In this document: positions 34,468 to 41,279 of the stretch, piece by piece | Layout of the letters: each line of letters starts with the position of its first letter | Numbering within the stretch: the first letter of the stretch is position 1 | Source: an uncultured Lachnospiraceae bacterium | GTDB lineage: Bacteria > Bacillota > Clostridia > Lachnospirales > Lachnospiraceae | Reading direction: 5' to 3' | Length of the DNA stretch: 41,279 nt | Assembly (NCBI GenBank): GCA_947630925.1 | Contig: CANRJM010000018.1 | Coordinates: 1 to 41,279, forward strand | Made by a program: the position numbers and the translations under genes | The notes under the pieces: model-generated | The model's input: the letters and a program-made list of their open reading frames with translations, nothing else | What the model was told of the DNA's origin: nothing | Databases searched by the model: none

Positions 34468-34511
34468 AGCGATTAACACCTTGACTTGTCTGAGATTGTT
34501 CCTTTGTTTTT

Positions 34512-34543
34512 CTGCCGGCGGGTTGACCTGCCGGCAGTTTTTT
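34512..34543 (+). terminator. Rho-independent terminator of fabV
   Basis: CTGCCGGC at 34512-34519 pairs with GCCGGCAG at 34530-34537, with GG/CC extending into the loop, followed by TTTTTT at 34538-34543. Confidence 0.9.
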
Positions 34544-34692
34544 GTATCATTTTCGCTAGAGTATGGCTTTCAAGGTAAACTAAGCTTTCGTTTCCGCAGT
34601 AGGAAAAGCAAAAATAAAAATTCTTGCTTTTTTGTTTTTCGGATGATATAATCGTAATGCTAATAACAGAACAGAAGTCTGTTATGGGATAT

Positions 34693-34774
34693 GCGGATAT
34701 GGCGGAATTGGCAGACGCGCTAGATTTAGGTTCTAGTGTCAGCAGACGTGCAGGTTCAACTCCTGTTATCCGCA
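34693..34774 (+). tRNA. tRNA-Leu, anticodon TAG
   Basis: An 82-base cloverleaf: acceptor GCGGATA with TATCCGC, anticodon stem CTAGA/TCTAG with loop TTTAGGT (anticodon TAG, reading CTA), a long class II variable arm (TGTCAGCAGACGT), T stem with loop TTCAACT, discriminator A. CCA is not encoded. Confidence 0.95.
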
Positions 34775-34791
34775 GTAAAATCTTTGATATG

Positions 34792-34853
34792 ATGCATAAA
34801 GAGTGTAAAAAGGGCAAAATGCTGGTTTTGCCCTTTTTACACTCTTTATGCAT
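34792..34853. terminator. Perfect 28-base-pair hairpin, bidirectional terminator
   Basis: Bases 34792-34819 are the exact reverse complement of 34826-34853, leaving a 6-base loop. The stem contains GTAAAAAGGGCAAAA and its complement, so a T-rich run occurs on the exit side in both directions. It separates tRNA-Leu from the converging HD-GYP gene. The arm length is well above that of an ordinary terminator. Confidence 0.7.
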
Positions 34854-34908
34854 GAATTTTAACAGCCCCTGATAAAATGTTTGACAACATCAGAAAATTA
34901 GGATTGAT

Positions 34909-37053
34909 CTACGATTCAGACTGGCTCAAATCGGCCGTGTCAAGATGTACGATAATTTCCTTGCGGTCATACATTTTATAAAATTCTGTCATAATTTGTT
35001 CTGTCAGGTTGTGACATCCTTCTTCATCTAAATTGTTTAGGATAACGATTTGTTGCGTGCTGCTGTATCTTAATGTTGCATCAGAATTTCGGATGGAATC
35101 AGTGATTGCATGTTCTAAGAATTTCATAACCCGATCCCGTTCCTCCACAGAAACATGCTCGCCCTCTTCTGTTGTTACGGTAAACATCAGAAGATGTACC
35201 TGATGATGTTTCTCTGTGATCTCCTGCACCATGTTATAGATCTGCTCTGTTTCCGGATGGGGAAAAGCAGACGTTTCATCTGGTTTTTCATGCTTGATCC
35301 GGGAAATCAAATGTTCCATGTCTACGTTTGTTGTATTATATTTTTTTGCTGCCAATGTTTCATTATGAATATAGTAGGTATTGCCGCCCTGCTGTTTAGC
35401 AAAATAAAGAGCTTTGTTTACTTTCAGAAGCAGGCTGGAAAAGGATTCTTTAATCTTGCCCGGATAAACAATGCCGACGGACACGGATAAATCCGACAAT
35501 TCCCTGTTTCCCCTGCGGTTTTCATCCATAATCTGGAAAAAATGTTTTGCCACTTCTATTGCCTGTTCCTTCGTCTGGATATCTTGGAACAAAACCACAA
35601 AGGCATCTCCGCCGAAACGGGAGATAATGCTGTTATTGCCAAGTTCGCGAATGCATTTGACGGTTTCCAATAAAAAGATATCGCCGCGAATAAAGCCGGA
35701 TGTATTGTTAATATAGCGAAAATGGTCTAAGTCAAACATCATTAGACAGCCGGAATGTTCTTCCAGAATTTCCCGCATCATTTTTTCTCCGCTATTCCGG
35801 TTATAGGCGGAAGTCAGTTCATCAAACAATATTTTTCCTGCAACCTTTTCTTCATTTGATTTCATGACGCGGGAAAGAATCGTAGTAGCTGCGTCATCCT
35901 GCTTTGCAGAAGAATCAGGATTGATGTTTTGCAGACGCCCTTCTTTCAGCAGACGGATTAATGCTCTTGCTGCTTTCGGATCAAATTGGGTGCCCACACC
36001 GTTTTCCAGTTCCTGTATCACTTTTTCTGTTTCTAAATGTTTACGATAAATACGATTGCTCGTCATGGCGTCATATGCATCTGCAATCGCGATAATACGA
36101 GCAATGAAAGGAATTTCTTCTCCGACAAGTCCATCAGGATATCCTTTGCCATCATAACGCTCATGGTGGTACTTTGCCCCGATATCGATTCCCGGAATCA
36201 TTTCAATGTCTTTTAATATTTTGCCGCCCGCCGTTGTATGAAGTTTCATTAATTGATATTCTTCGTTGGTAAGCTTTCCGGGTTTGTTTAATACAGAATC
36301 AGGAACGCTGATTTTCCCAATATCATGAAGCAGGGCGATGGAACGGATGTTTTCGACTTCTTCGTCAGATAAGCCTAATTCTGCAGCGACGGCAGCAGAA
36401 TATTCCGAAACCCTGCTGGAGTGGCCTTTTGTATAATCATCTTTGGCATCAATGGTATTTGCAATCGTGGTAATGGCCTGTAATGTCATTTTCCGGATTT
36501 CGCTATTCTTCGTATCCAATATTTTCATATAGGAGATATTTTCATCCGTAATCTCATCATATAATTTGGTAGCAAGATAAGATCCTCCGAAACAAAGTGC
36601 AAGGAGCGCCAACTGAATCTCAGCATCTTTACTATTGGCGAGGTTCATCGTTCCGTCATAAAATTTTAGCGCAATAAATATAATGTTGACAATAAAGGAA
36701 GCAATACCGGTAGCTAAAATCAGTTTCGGCTGGTGGTATAGCACCAAAAGGGACAGCAACGGCAGAATATAGCTGAAAACCATGCTGGTGCTTCCTGTCA
36801 TCATGCTGAACAGATACATGATAAAGTATCCAACGATAATATAATACCGAAGGCGGAACATATTCGGATTGCGCTGGTATAAATACAGGCAGAAGAAAGC
36901 AGGCAACGCTGTAACTGCCATAAAAACAATAAGGTATGAAAGGGTTCGCTCCCCTTTTAATACCTCTCCCAGATAAGATACAAAAAGTACTCCGACAATT
37001 AGCAGCCAGCCCGCTACAAGATTTTGATTTATTTTATGTACATGTGATTTCAT
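34909..37053 (-). CDS. Membrane HD-GYP phosphodiesterase with degenerate GGDEF domains
   Basis: A 714-residue signalling protein. Six hydrophobic segments (about 13-29, 37-58, 70-87, 92-106, 111-131, 146-164) form a membrane sensor. An HD-GYP domain follows (about 190-370) with H211, H243-D244, HHERYDGKGYPDG (GYP at 304-306) and IADAYDAM, all intact, so c-di-GMP hydrolysis is expected. Next comes a GGDEF domain (about 405-565) whose active motif reads GGDAF (481-485), so cyclase activity is doubtful, and then a second, more worn GGDEF-like module where RYSSTQQ replaces the motif. GGAG 6 bases before the ATG at 37053 decides the start; the frame is open to 37314 only because it crosses the palindromic element. 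Confidence 0.88.
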   Translation of the reverse strand: MKSHVHKINQNLVAGWLLIVGVLFVSYLGEVLKGERTLSYLIVFMAVTALPAFFCLYLYQRNPNMFRLRYYIIVGYFIMYLFSMMTGSTSMVFSYILPLLSLLVLYHQPKLILATGIASFIVNIIFIALKFYDGTMNLANSKDAEIQLALLALCFGGSYLATKLYDEITDENISYMKILDTKNSEIRKMTLQAITTIANTIDAKDDYTKGHSSRVSEYSAAVAAELGLSDEEVENIRSIALLHDIGKISVPDSVLNKPGKLTNEEYQLMKLHTTAGGKILKDIEMIPGIDIGAKYHHERYDGKGYPDGLVGEEIPFIARIIAIADAYDAMTSNRIYRKHLETEKVIQELENGVGTQFDPKAARALIRLLKEGRLQNINPDSSAKQDDAATTILSRVMKSNEEKVAGKILFDELTSAYNRNSGEKMMREILEEHSGCLMMFDLDHFRYINNTSGFIRGDIFLLETVKCIRELGNNSIISRFGGDAFVVLFQDIQTKEQAIEVAKHFFQIMDENRRGNRELSDLSVSVGIVYPGKIKESFSSLLLKVNKALYFAKQQGGNTYYIHNETLAAKKYNTTNVDMEHLISRIKHEKPDETSAFPHPETEQIYNMVQEITEKHHQVHLLMFTVTTEEGEHVSVEERDRVMKFLEHAITDSIRNSDATLRYSSTQQIVILNNLDEEGCHNLTEQIMTEFYKMYDRKEIIVHLDTADLSQSES

Positions 37054-37119
37054 AATTCTCCGCTCTTCTCTTTCATTCGCATACAATGGCTTCCAAAGCG
37101 TAATACAACATACTTTTCC

Positions 37120-37331
37120 AGGCAATTGCGAAACGTTCCTATCGTCTATATCCATTGTGTCATCTGCACAAAACCAACACAGGCACGCTTTCGCTATGTT
37201 TCGCCACGCAGCGGTACATAAAGCACCGCTGCCGCGCTGCTTAAGTACCGGCGGGCTCGCAATGCCTGTTTCTGGTTTTTGTACAGATGACACAATGAGG
37301 TATCTTATTTTCAATCGTTTCGCAATTACCT
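37120..37331. repeat. Complete palindromic element with terminal inverted repeats, MITE-like
   Basis: The left end (AGGCAATTGCGAAACG from 37120) is matched on the other strand by the right end (CGTTTCGCAATTACCT to 37331) with one mismatch. Inside, CATTGTGTCATCTG at 37153-37166 pairs exactly with CAGATGACACAATG at 37284-37297, and the flanking ACAAAACCA and CAGGCA also pair. The GC-rich centre holds CAGCGGT-N9-ACCGCTG. Direct repeats ATACTTTTC stand just outside (37110-37118 and 37336-37344), a possible target duplication although offset by 1 and 4 bases. No protein is encoded. Its left half recurs at 32290-32371. Confidence 0.8.
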
Positions 37332-37491
37332 AAATATACTTTTCAAACGAAAGGAATCAAGTGATAAAACTTTATACTACAAGTATAAAAATTTTTATAA
37401 TGTGTGTCAAGGAATAACTGTGCGAAATGCTCCGCTACGTCGGCATAAACGACGTATCAACAATTCCGCCGTAACAGTGGAAAAGAAACAG

Positions 37492-37521
37492 TTGCGTTTT
37501 CGTACAGGTATCAAGTATAAT
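37492..37521 (+). promoter_or_regulatory. Promoter of the GH26-like gene
   Basis: TTGCGT at 37492-37497, an 18-base spacer and the consensus TATAAT at 37516-37521, about 57 bases before the start codon. Confidence 0.5.
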
Positions 37522-37577
37522 CAGACTATATGCTATGAAGTATGCTATATTACAACACAATTACCGGGAGGATTAAC

Positions 37578-39026
37578 ATGAGTGAATGGAAAGTAAAAGC
37601 CCTTCATATGGGGCCGGCGCAGTGCGCCGTTGATTTGGGAGACGGCAGCGAGCGCGGAGAATATGTCGATCAGGATTATATTTTGCAAAAATTGGGAAGA
37701 CCGCATCGGGCAATTAATTTAATGTATTGTTATTATCCAAATGATGATAAGTGGCCGGGACGCGCCAGTGTGGTACATGCAGATCCGTCTGTACAATTTG
37801 CATGGGATTTTCCGTATGACGACTATTTTACATATAAAGGCGGTTTGAATGGCACCAGAGAGGACGAGCCGTTTACCTATATGCGTGATGTGCGCAGACA
37901 CGGGCAGGATGTACTGTTGACGATGACAATCGATCCAAAGCTTACGGACGATCACATTGTTGCCATTGCCAAAGATCTACGTACCTTTGGGCGCGTTCAG
38001 CTCCGCATCAATCATGAGGCGACGGGGGATTGGTTTTCTTTTAACAAGAGGGCGTCTTACGAAGAGGTTGCGGCATTTTTTGTACATTGCTGTGAAATCA
38101 TTCAAAGAGAAGCTCCAAACGTTAAGGTTATTATTTGTCTGGACGGCTGTAAGGCATTAGAAGATGAGAAAATGGAGATGGAGGATATCTTCGCAGAGGC
38201 CTCCCGCGCGGCAGATATTGTATCCGTTGACAGATATATGGCGCTTCACTGGGGCTGGCCGTATGATGTGGCAGAGGAAGGCGGCGACACCTTTGCGCGT
38301 CATTCTGTAGAGGAAATTTACAAGCTTGCGAAGAAGAGTTATGAGAGATATACATATGTAAATAACGGTATTAAGAAGCCGATGGTGCTTTCTGAATTTA
38401 ACGCCGATGGGGATGTGACCGGAGCCTATGACCAGGCGGAGATGTTAAAGGATTTTTGTGAAATGTTAAAGGCGGATCGGGAGAAATGGTTAAGCGGCTT
38501 TACATTGTATCAGATGCGTGACCGCGGACGGTTAGGTTTGGAGATAGAAGATCCCAATAATGCAAATGTCGGTATTGAACAGCCAATTTTGGAGACGTAC
38601 CGCAGCATTATCCATGAGGATTTCTTTTCTCCGTCATTGGAAGAAGGCGAGGAAATCACGCTGCCGGCAAAACTGCGCTGGGGTGGTTCGGAGGATGCTG
38701 ACGGTTTGGCAGTGCCGTTGCATTTTGACAGCAATCCGGTATTTTGCGAACTTTATTTTGAGGGAGATATGCTTGATAAGAATCTTATGTTTGAGTTAAA
38801 CGGTCACTGGTTCTACAAAGCGCCGGGCGTAAAATGCATTGATATGATGAGCGCATTTTTTAAAAAAACGTTGACAGGAGCGGCGGATATGACGCTCAAG
38901 ATATTTGCTCCGCCGGCGTCAGGGGAGAATGACGCTTCGCAGGGGGACGACTGGATGACGAACTATTATACGGAAATCAAGTCGCTTCCGAAAATACGGA
39001 TTCGCTTTGCACCGATTGTAAGATAA
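37578..39026 (+). CDS. GH26-like putative glycoside hydrolase (clan A TIM barrel)
   Basis: A 482-residue cytoplasmic protein, no signal peptide. The first two thirds look like a TIM barrel of the beta-mannanase GH26 kind: INHEATGDWFSF parallels the HE-x-NG-x-WF motif with E147 as acid/base candidate, and KPMVLSEFNADG offers E273 as nucleophile on strand seven. SVDRYMALHWGWPYD would line the cleft. The last 120 residues form a beta-rich accessory domain. The match is remote, so the substrate and even catalysis are unproven. GGGAGGA about 6 bases before the ATG at 37578 decides the start; an ATG at 37542 lacks a site. It is a single-gene unit. Confidence 0.55.
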   Translation: MSEWKVKALHMGPAQCAVDLGDGSERGEYVDQDYILQKLGRPHRAINLMYCYYPNDDKWPGRASVVHADPSVQFAWDFPYDDYFTYKGGLNGTREDEPFTYMRDVRRHGQDVLLTMTIDPKLTDDHIVAIAKDLRTFGRVQLRINHEATGDWFSFNKRASYEEVAAFFVHCCEIIQREAPNVKVIICLDGCKALEDEKMEMEDIFAEASRAADIVSVDRYMALHWGWPYDVAEEGGDTFARHSVEEIYKLAKKSYERYTYVNNGIKKPMVLSEFNADGDVTGAYDQAEMLKDFCEMLKADREKWLSGFTLYQMRDRGRLGLEIEDPNNANVGIEQPILETYRSIIHEDFFSPSLEEGEEITLPAKLRWGGSEDADGLAVPLHFDSNPVFCELYFEGDMLDKNLMFELNGHWFYKAPGVKCIDMMSAFFKKTLTGAADMTLKIFAPPASGENDASQGDDWMTNYYTEIKSLPKIRIRFAPIVR

Positions 39027-39144
39027 GCTTAAGATTTGCCGTTTGAAATGAGGTTCAGTGAAACTTACAGGGTAGTTTTCCGGAATAAATATGGCTTGTA
39101 TTTTTATCATATCAATAGAAAATGTAATAAAATAAAAAAAGCTC

Positions 39145-39173
39145 TCGACATTTTTAGCAAAAGAGTATATAAT
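39145..39173 (+). promoter_or_regulatory. Promoter of the FliD-like gene
   Basis: TCGACA at 39145-39150, a 17-base spacer and TATAAT at 39168-39173, i.e. a housekeeping sigma-A promoter rather than a sigma-28 flagellar one. Just after it lie three tandem ATAACY hexamers (about 39178-39195). Confidence 0.6.
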
Positions 39174-39282
39174 AATTATAACTATAACCATAACCAGATA
39201 ATTTGATGTATTGGAAAGGAGTCCATTGTCAGTTATCAAAATGATTCATTTATAAGTTATTCCAGGGAAAGGAGAGGTGGTT

Positions 39283-40560
39283 ATGAGCACAAGTGTGTAT
39301 AATAATCTTTTGACGACATATGATTTTAGGCCGACTACGAATCAGGTTCATGATGCAAAAGAACTTCGTTCCGTAGTAAAGAGAATTCGGAAACAAACGC
39401 AATCCTCTCCGGTATATCTTGTGAATTTTACCAATGAAAAGCAATCGTTTGTATTGGGAATCAAAGAAGCTGCAATGAAGATGAATGATACCATGCAGAC
39501 ACTGGCGGATGATTCAAGCCAGTCTTTGTTCCAGAAAAAGAAGGCGTATTCATCCGATGTCAGTCAGGTGGGTGCGGAGTTGATCGACTCCGACAGGGAA
39601 TCTCTGCCTTCTGCATTTACGATTCGCACAAAACAGTTGGCAAATACACAGGTAAATCAGGGAAAAGAATTTTATGAGACGGGAAAAGGTTTATCTGCCG
39701 GTACGTATCAGTTTAAGGTAATGGTCAATGATGTTGGATATGATTTCCAATATAATATAAGAAAAGATGCAAACCACCGTGAAGTCATTCAGGGCTTGTC
39801 AAATTTTATCACAAAAGCCCGGATTGGAATTGTGGCAGAGCCGTATTCGCAGGAAGCAGGCAAGATAGGTATGCGGTTGGAGTCTACAATGGTAGGTTCT
39901 CCGGATGGAAGGGAGAGCTTTATCTTAGAAGACAAAACCTTGGATACATCCGGAAGAGGTCTGATAGACTATTATGGATTGAATAATGTCGTTGTTGCAC
40001 CGAAGAATGCCATATTTGAATTAAATGGAAATGAAAAGACCTCTATGGCAAATGAGTTTACACTGGAGAGGGCAGTAAGAGTATCCCTGCGTAATCCGTC
40101 GGATACGGAGGCAAAAATTGATTACAGACCGGACAGTGAAGTGATATTGGATGGTATCAGGGATTTCGTTTCCAGTTATAATGATATGGTTGACCGGGAA
40201 AATACCTTTGTGAAACATACAGAAGTATCAACCGGACTGCAGGCAGAATTACGAAGCATGATTGGCACGTCGCACAATGAGCTGGAAGCTTGTGGTATCT
40301 CTTTTGATAAAGACGGATTTATGGAGCTTGATACCTCGCTTGCTTCAGAGGCGATTGAAAGCGGCGAGATGCGGGAGTTATTTGGAAAAGATTCCTCTTT
40401 GACGCATCGTGTATTTGCAAAAACGGAAGCGATTAAGATTAATCCAATGGATTATATTGATAAGAAAGTAGTCAGTTATCCGAATTTTGGAAAACCGCCA
40501 AGAGGGTATTCCTATATTACTTCATTATATAGCGGATTGTTGTTTAATTACTATTGTTAA
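39283..40560 (+). CDS. FliD-like flagellar filament cap protein, orphan
   Basis: A 425-residue protein resembling the flagellar hook-associated protein 2 family: a charged helical N-terminal region, the mid segment KNAIFELNG followed by a beta-rich part (FTLERAVRVSLRN), and the classic C-terminal run DGIRDFVSSYNDMVDR. It ends in a conserved-looking tail (SLYSGLLFNYYC) with a terminal cysteine, which FliD does not normally have. AAAGGAGAGG shortly before the ATG at 39283 decides the start. No flagellin, fliS or hook genes are near, and the promoter is of housekeeping type, so it may be a cap protein encoded apart from the main cluster or a paralogue with another role. Confidence 0.6.
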   Translation: MSTSVYNNLLTTYDFRPTTNQVHDAKELRSVVKRIRKQTQSSPVYLVNFTNEKQSFVLGIKEAAMKMNDTMQTLADDSSQSLFQKKKAYSSDVSQVGAELIDSDRESLPSAFTIRTKQLANTQVNQGKEFYETGKGLSAGTYQFKVMVNDVGYDFQYNIRKDANHREVIQGLSNFITKARIGIVAEPYSQEAGKIGMRLESTMVGSPDGRESFILEDKTLDTSGRGLIDYYGLNNVVVAPKNAIFELNGNEKTSMANEFTLERAVRVSLRNPSDTEAKIDYRPDSEVILDGIRDFVSSYNDMVDRENTFVKHTEVSTGLQAELRSMIGTSHNELEACGISFDKDGFMELDTSLASEAIESGEMRELFGKDSSLTHRVFAKTEAIKINPMDYIDKKVVSYPNFGKPPRGYSYITSLYSGLLFNYYC

Positions 40561-40568
40561 GATTGATG

Positions 40569-40599
40569 AAAGGGCAGAATGTCAGGTTCTGCCCTTTTT
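40569..40599 (+). terminator. Rho-independent terminator of the FliD-like gene
   Basis: AAAGGGCAGAA at 40569-40579 pairs with TTCTGCCCTTT at 40587-40597 over a 7-base loop, running into a T tract to 40599. Confidence 0.88.
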
Positions 40600-40623
40600 A
40601 TATTCTTCCGTGGATTTCCGCCA

Positions 40624-40992
40624 CTACTGTGCCACGTCGTCCAGGACGGATTTTTTGGAGGATAAAACCGAGATGACCAACTTGTGCGGAAGACAGATGA
40701 TGTTTTCGCCCTGTTTGGAAATTTTTTTTTGATGGACGCATAATTTGTCAGGACAGTTGGCTTCCGACACACACGCAGTTCCCTTTTTAATCCGTATGAT
40801 ATTTTCTCCCTGATTTGCCGTTCGGACGGTGTATGAGACGTCGGTATCTAATGGAAGTGTCTTTACAACTTTGGAATCTACGGTTATTTGTACAACATCA
40901 CCCGGTTTGCGGTTCAGAAACCGGTAGGCGGTAAAGGAAAGAACTGCCAACAGCAGAATAGATATTAGCAGGAGGATATCATTTCGTTTCAT
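40624..40992 (-). CDS. NusG domain II-containing membrane-anchored protein
   Basis: A 122-residue protein with one N-terminal membrane anchor (about 5-24) and an extracytoplasmic NusG-II beta domain (about 32-115). The domain signature is C75...NCPDKLCVHQ...GENIICLPHKLVI, with four cysteines that could pair or bind metal. Family members in clostridia often sit beside Gx transporter or ApbE/FMN-transferase genes linked to flavin-bearing membrane complexes, but none is present before the window ends. GGAG 11 bases before the ATG supports the start. It converges on the FliD-like gene across that gene's terminator. Confidence 0.88.
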   Translation of the reverse strand: MKRNDILLLISILLLAVLSFTAYRFLNRKPGDVVQITVDSKVVKTLPLDTDVSYTVRTANQGENIIRIKKGTACVSEANCPDKLCVHQKKISKQGENIICLPHKLVISVLSSKKSVLDDVAQ

Positions 40993-41039
40993 TTCAGAAG
41001 TCTCCGTTCAAATAGAAATTGTAATACATCATATACTAC

Positions 41040-41057
41040 ATGATACGATTGTATCAT
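41040..41057. promoter_or_regulatory. Palindromic operator candidate upstream of the NusG-II gene
   Basis: ATGATAC-GATT-GTATCAT is a perfect 7-base inverted repeat about 50 bases upstream of the gene start on the minus strand, in the zone expected for its promoter. Confidence 0.35.
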
Positions 41058-41151
41058 AAAAGCAGCGTAAGAAATAGCATAAAAATGCATCGAGGGATCG
41101 ATAACTGCTATATTGTTTTTTACATGAGAGCGCATAATTATTACGTATGTG

Positions 41152-41179
41152 TTGATTTTTGCCGATTTTGTGGTATTAT
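41152..41179 (+). promoter_or_regulatory. Strong promoter facing the right edge of the window
   Basis: TTGATT at 41152-41157, a 16-base spacer and an extended -10 TG-G-TATTAT (hexamer 41174-41179). It has no gene behind it in this window and reads toward the sequence at 41262-41279. Confidence 0.6.
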
Positions 41180-41224
41180 GAACTAGTTATAATTTATTTA
41201 TCATAAGATAGTGTCAAGTGATCC

Positions 41225-41279
41225 ATGAAAAAACGAGTCAAAAGAAAAAAGGCTCGAATGAACCTTGAAAATTGCAGAT
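41225..41279 (+). other. Possible rRNA operon leader, cut by the window edge
   Basis: After a strong promoter comes a small hairpin (CGAGTC with GGCTCG, one G-U pair) and then AACCTTGAAAATTGCA at about 41260-41275. This closely resembles the CTTTGAAAA-type conserved leader found ahead of 16S and 23S rRNA genes in Firmicutes. A short reading frame from an ATG at 41225 rich in Lys and Arg runs off the end but has no ribosome binding site. The leader reading is preferred; the rRNA itself would lie outside the window. Confidence 0.4.

Larger units (their letters stand above)
37054..37577. other. 524-base gap with palindromic element, inverted repeats and promoter
   Basis: Apart from the element at 37119-37335 and the promoter at 37492-37521, listed separately, the gap contains TTTATACT-ACA-AGTATAAA (about 37371-37389) and TACGTCG-N7-CGACGTA (about 37434-37456). 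Either may be an operator or a hairpin. No gene is seen. Confidence 0.55.

Noticed and set aside
34693..34774. tRNA-Leu as an attachment site of an integrated element
   Set aside because: No duplicate of the tRNA 3' end and no integrase gene are visible in the window.
37054..37314. An in-frame N-terminal extension of the HD-GYP protein across the palindromic element
   Set aside because: No ribosome binding site, the added residues show no domain, and they translate the repeat; GGAG before the ATG at 37053 gives a normal start.
1..41279. CRISPR arrays, intact insertion sequences, prophage or integrase genes
   Set aside because: No regularly spaced repeats, transposase, integrase or phage structural gene was found on either strand.
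41225..41279. A basic small protein beginning at 41225
   Set aside because: No ribosome binding site, runs off the edge, and the sequence fits an rRNA leader better.

Overview
The window reads as a chromosomal segment of an anaerobic, low-to-mid GC Firmicute, most likely a Lachnospiraceae (Clostridium cluster XIVa) member. Grounds: strong AAGGAGG-type ribosome binding sites, TTGACA/TATAAT promoters, a FabV enoyl reductase, a Bacillus/Clostridium-type LexA box and BirA operator, a NusG-II lipobox-free anchor protein, a DUF4474 protein, flavodoxin/ferredoxin and rubredoxin redox proteins, and DinB, Rrf2, TrkAH and BioY variants typical of gut clostridia. Genus assignment is inference. No phage, CRISPR array or intact insertion sequence was found.

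Layout. 1-4.8 kb: a GC-rich rubredoxin/glutamate-synthase-type flavoprotein, then an AT-rich accessory stretch with a long imperfect inverted repeat, an EFR1-type flavodoxin-ferredoxin, a SWIM zinc finger protein, debris of an ABC exporter ATPase carrying two frameshifts, and an XRE regulator. 4.8-9.1 kb: acyltransferase, NSS sodium symporter, an Rrf2 regulator with three cysteines, and a divergent MalY/PatB C-S lyase under a clear promoter with a candidate operator. 9.1-14.5 kb: a Cache-type chemoreceptor, an HD protein overlapping a CmpB-type membrane protein, and an OmpR/histidine kinase pair. 14.7-23.3 kb: GH36 alpha-galactosidase, Gfo/Idh oxidoreductase, the potassium uptake pair trkA-trkH behind a structured leader, GH30 glycosidase, and an aquaporin-like channel with both NPA motifs altered. 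23.5-27.3 kb: a helical unknown, pyridoxamine kinase, tRNA-Pro(CGG), and a translationally coupled DUF4474/metallophosphoesterase pair.

27.2-32.4 kb holds the most interesting unit: a leftward operon dinB - membrane-anchored Mrr-like nuclease - RecB/Cas4-like nuclease fused to an XPD/DinG-type iron-sulfur helicase - DUF554. A near-consensus LexA box lies between the -35 and -10 of its promoter, so it reads as an SOS-inducible DNA repair operon. Its untranslated leader is almost exactly one half of a palindromic repeat, a second and complete copy of which (about 212 bp, with terminal inverted repeats) lies 5 kb away upstream of an HD-GYP/GGDEF gene.

32.4-41.3 kb: bioY with a BirA operator over its promoter, fabV, tRNA-Leu(TAG), the HD-GYP protein with two degenerate GGDEF modules, a GH26-like putative glycosidase, an orphan FliD-like protein, a NusG domain II protein, and at the right edge a strong promoter followed by a sequence resembling an rRNA operon leader. 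Several convergent gene pairs overlap or nearly touch at their 3' ends. Many start codons were moved inward from the longest reading frame to fit ribosome binding sites; each case is explained in its entry.
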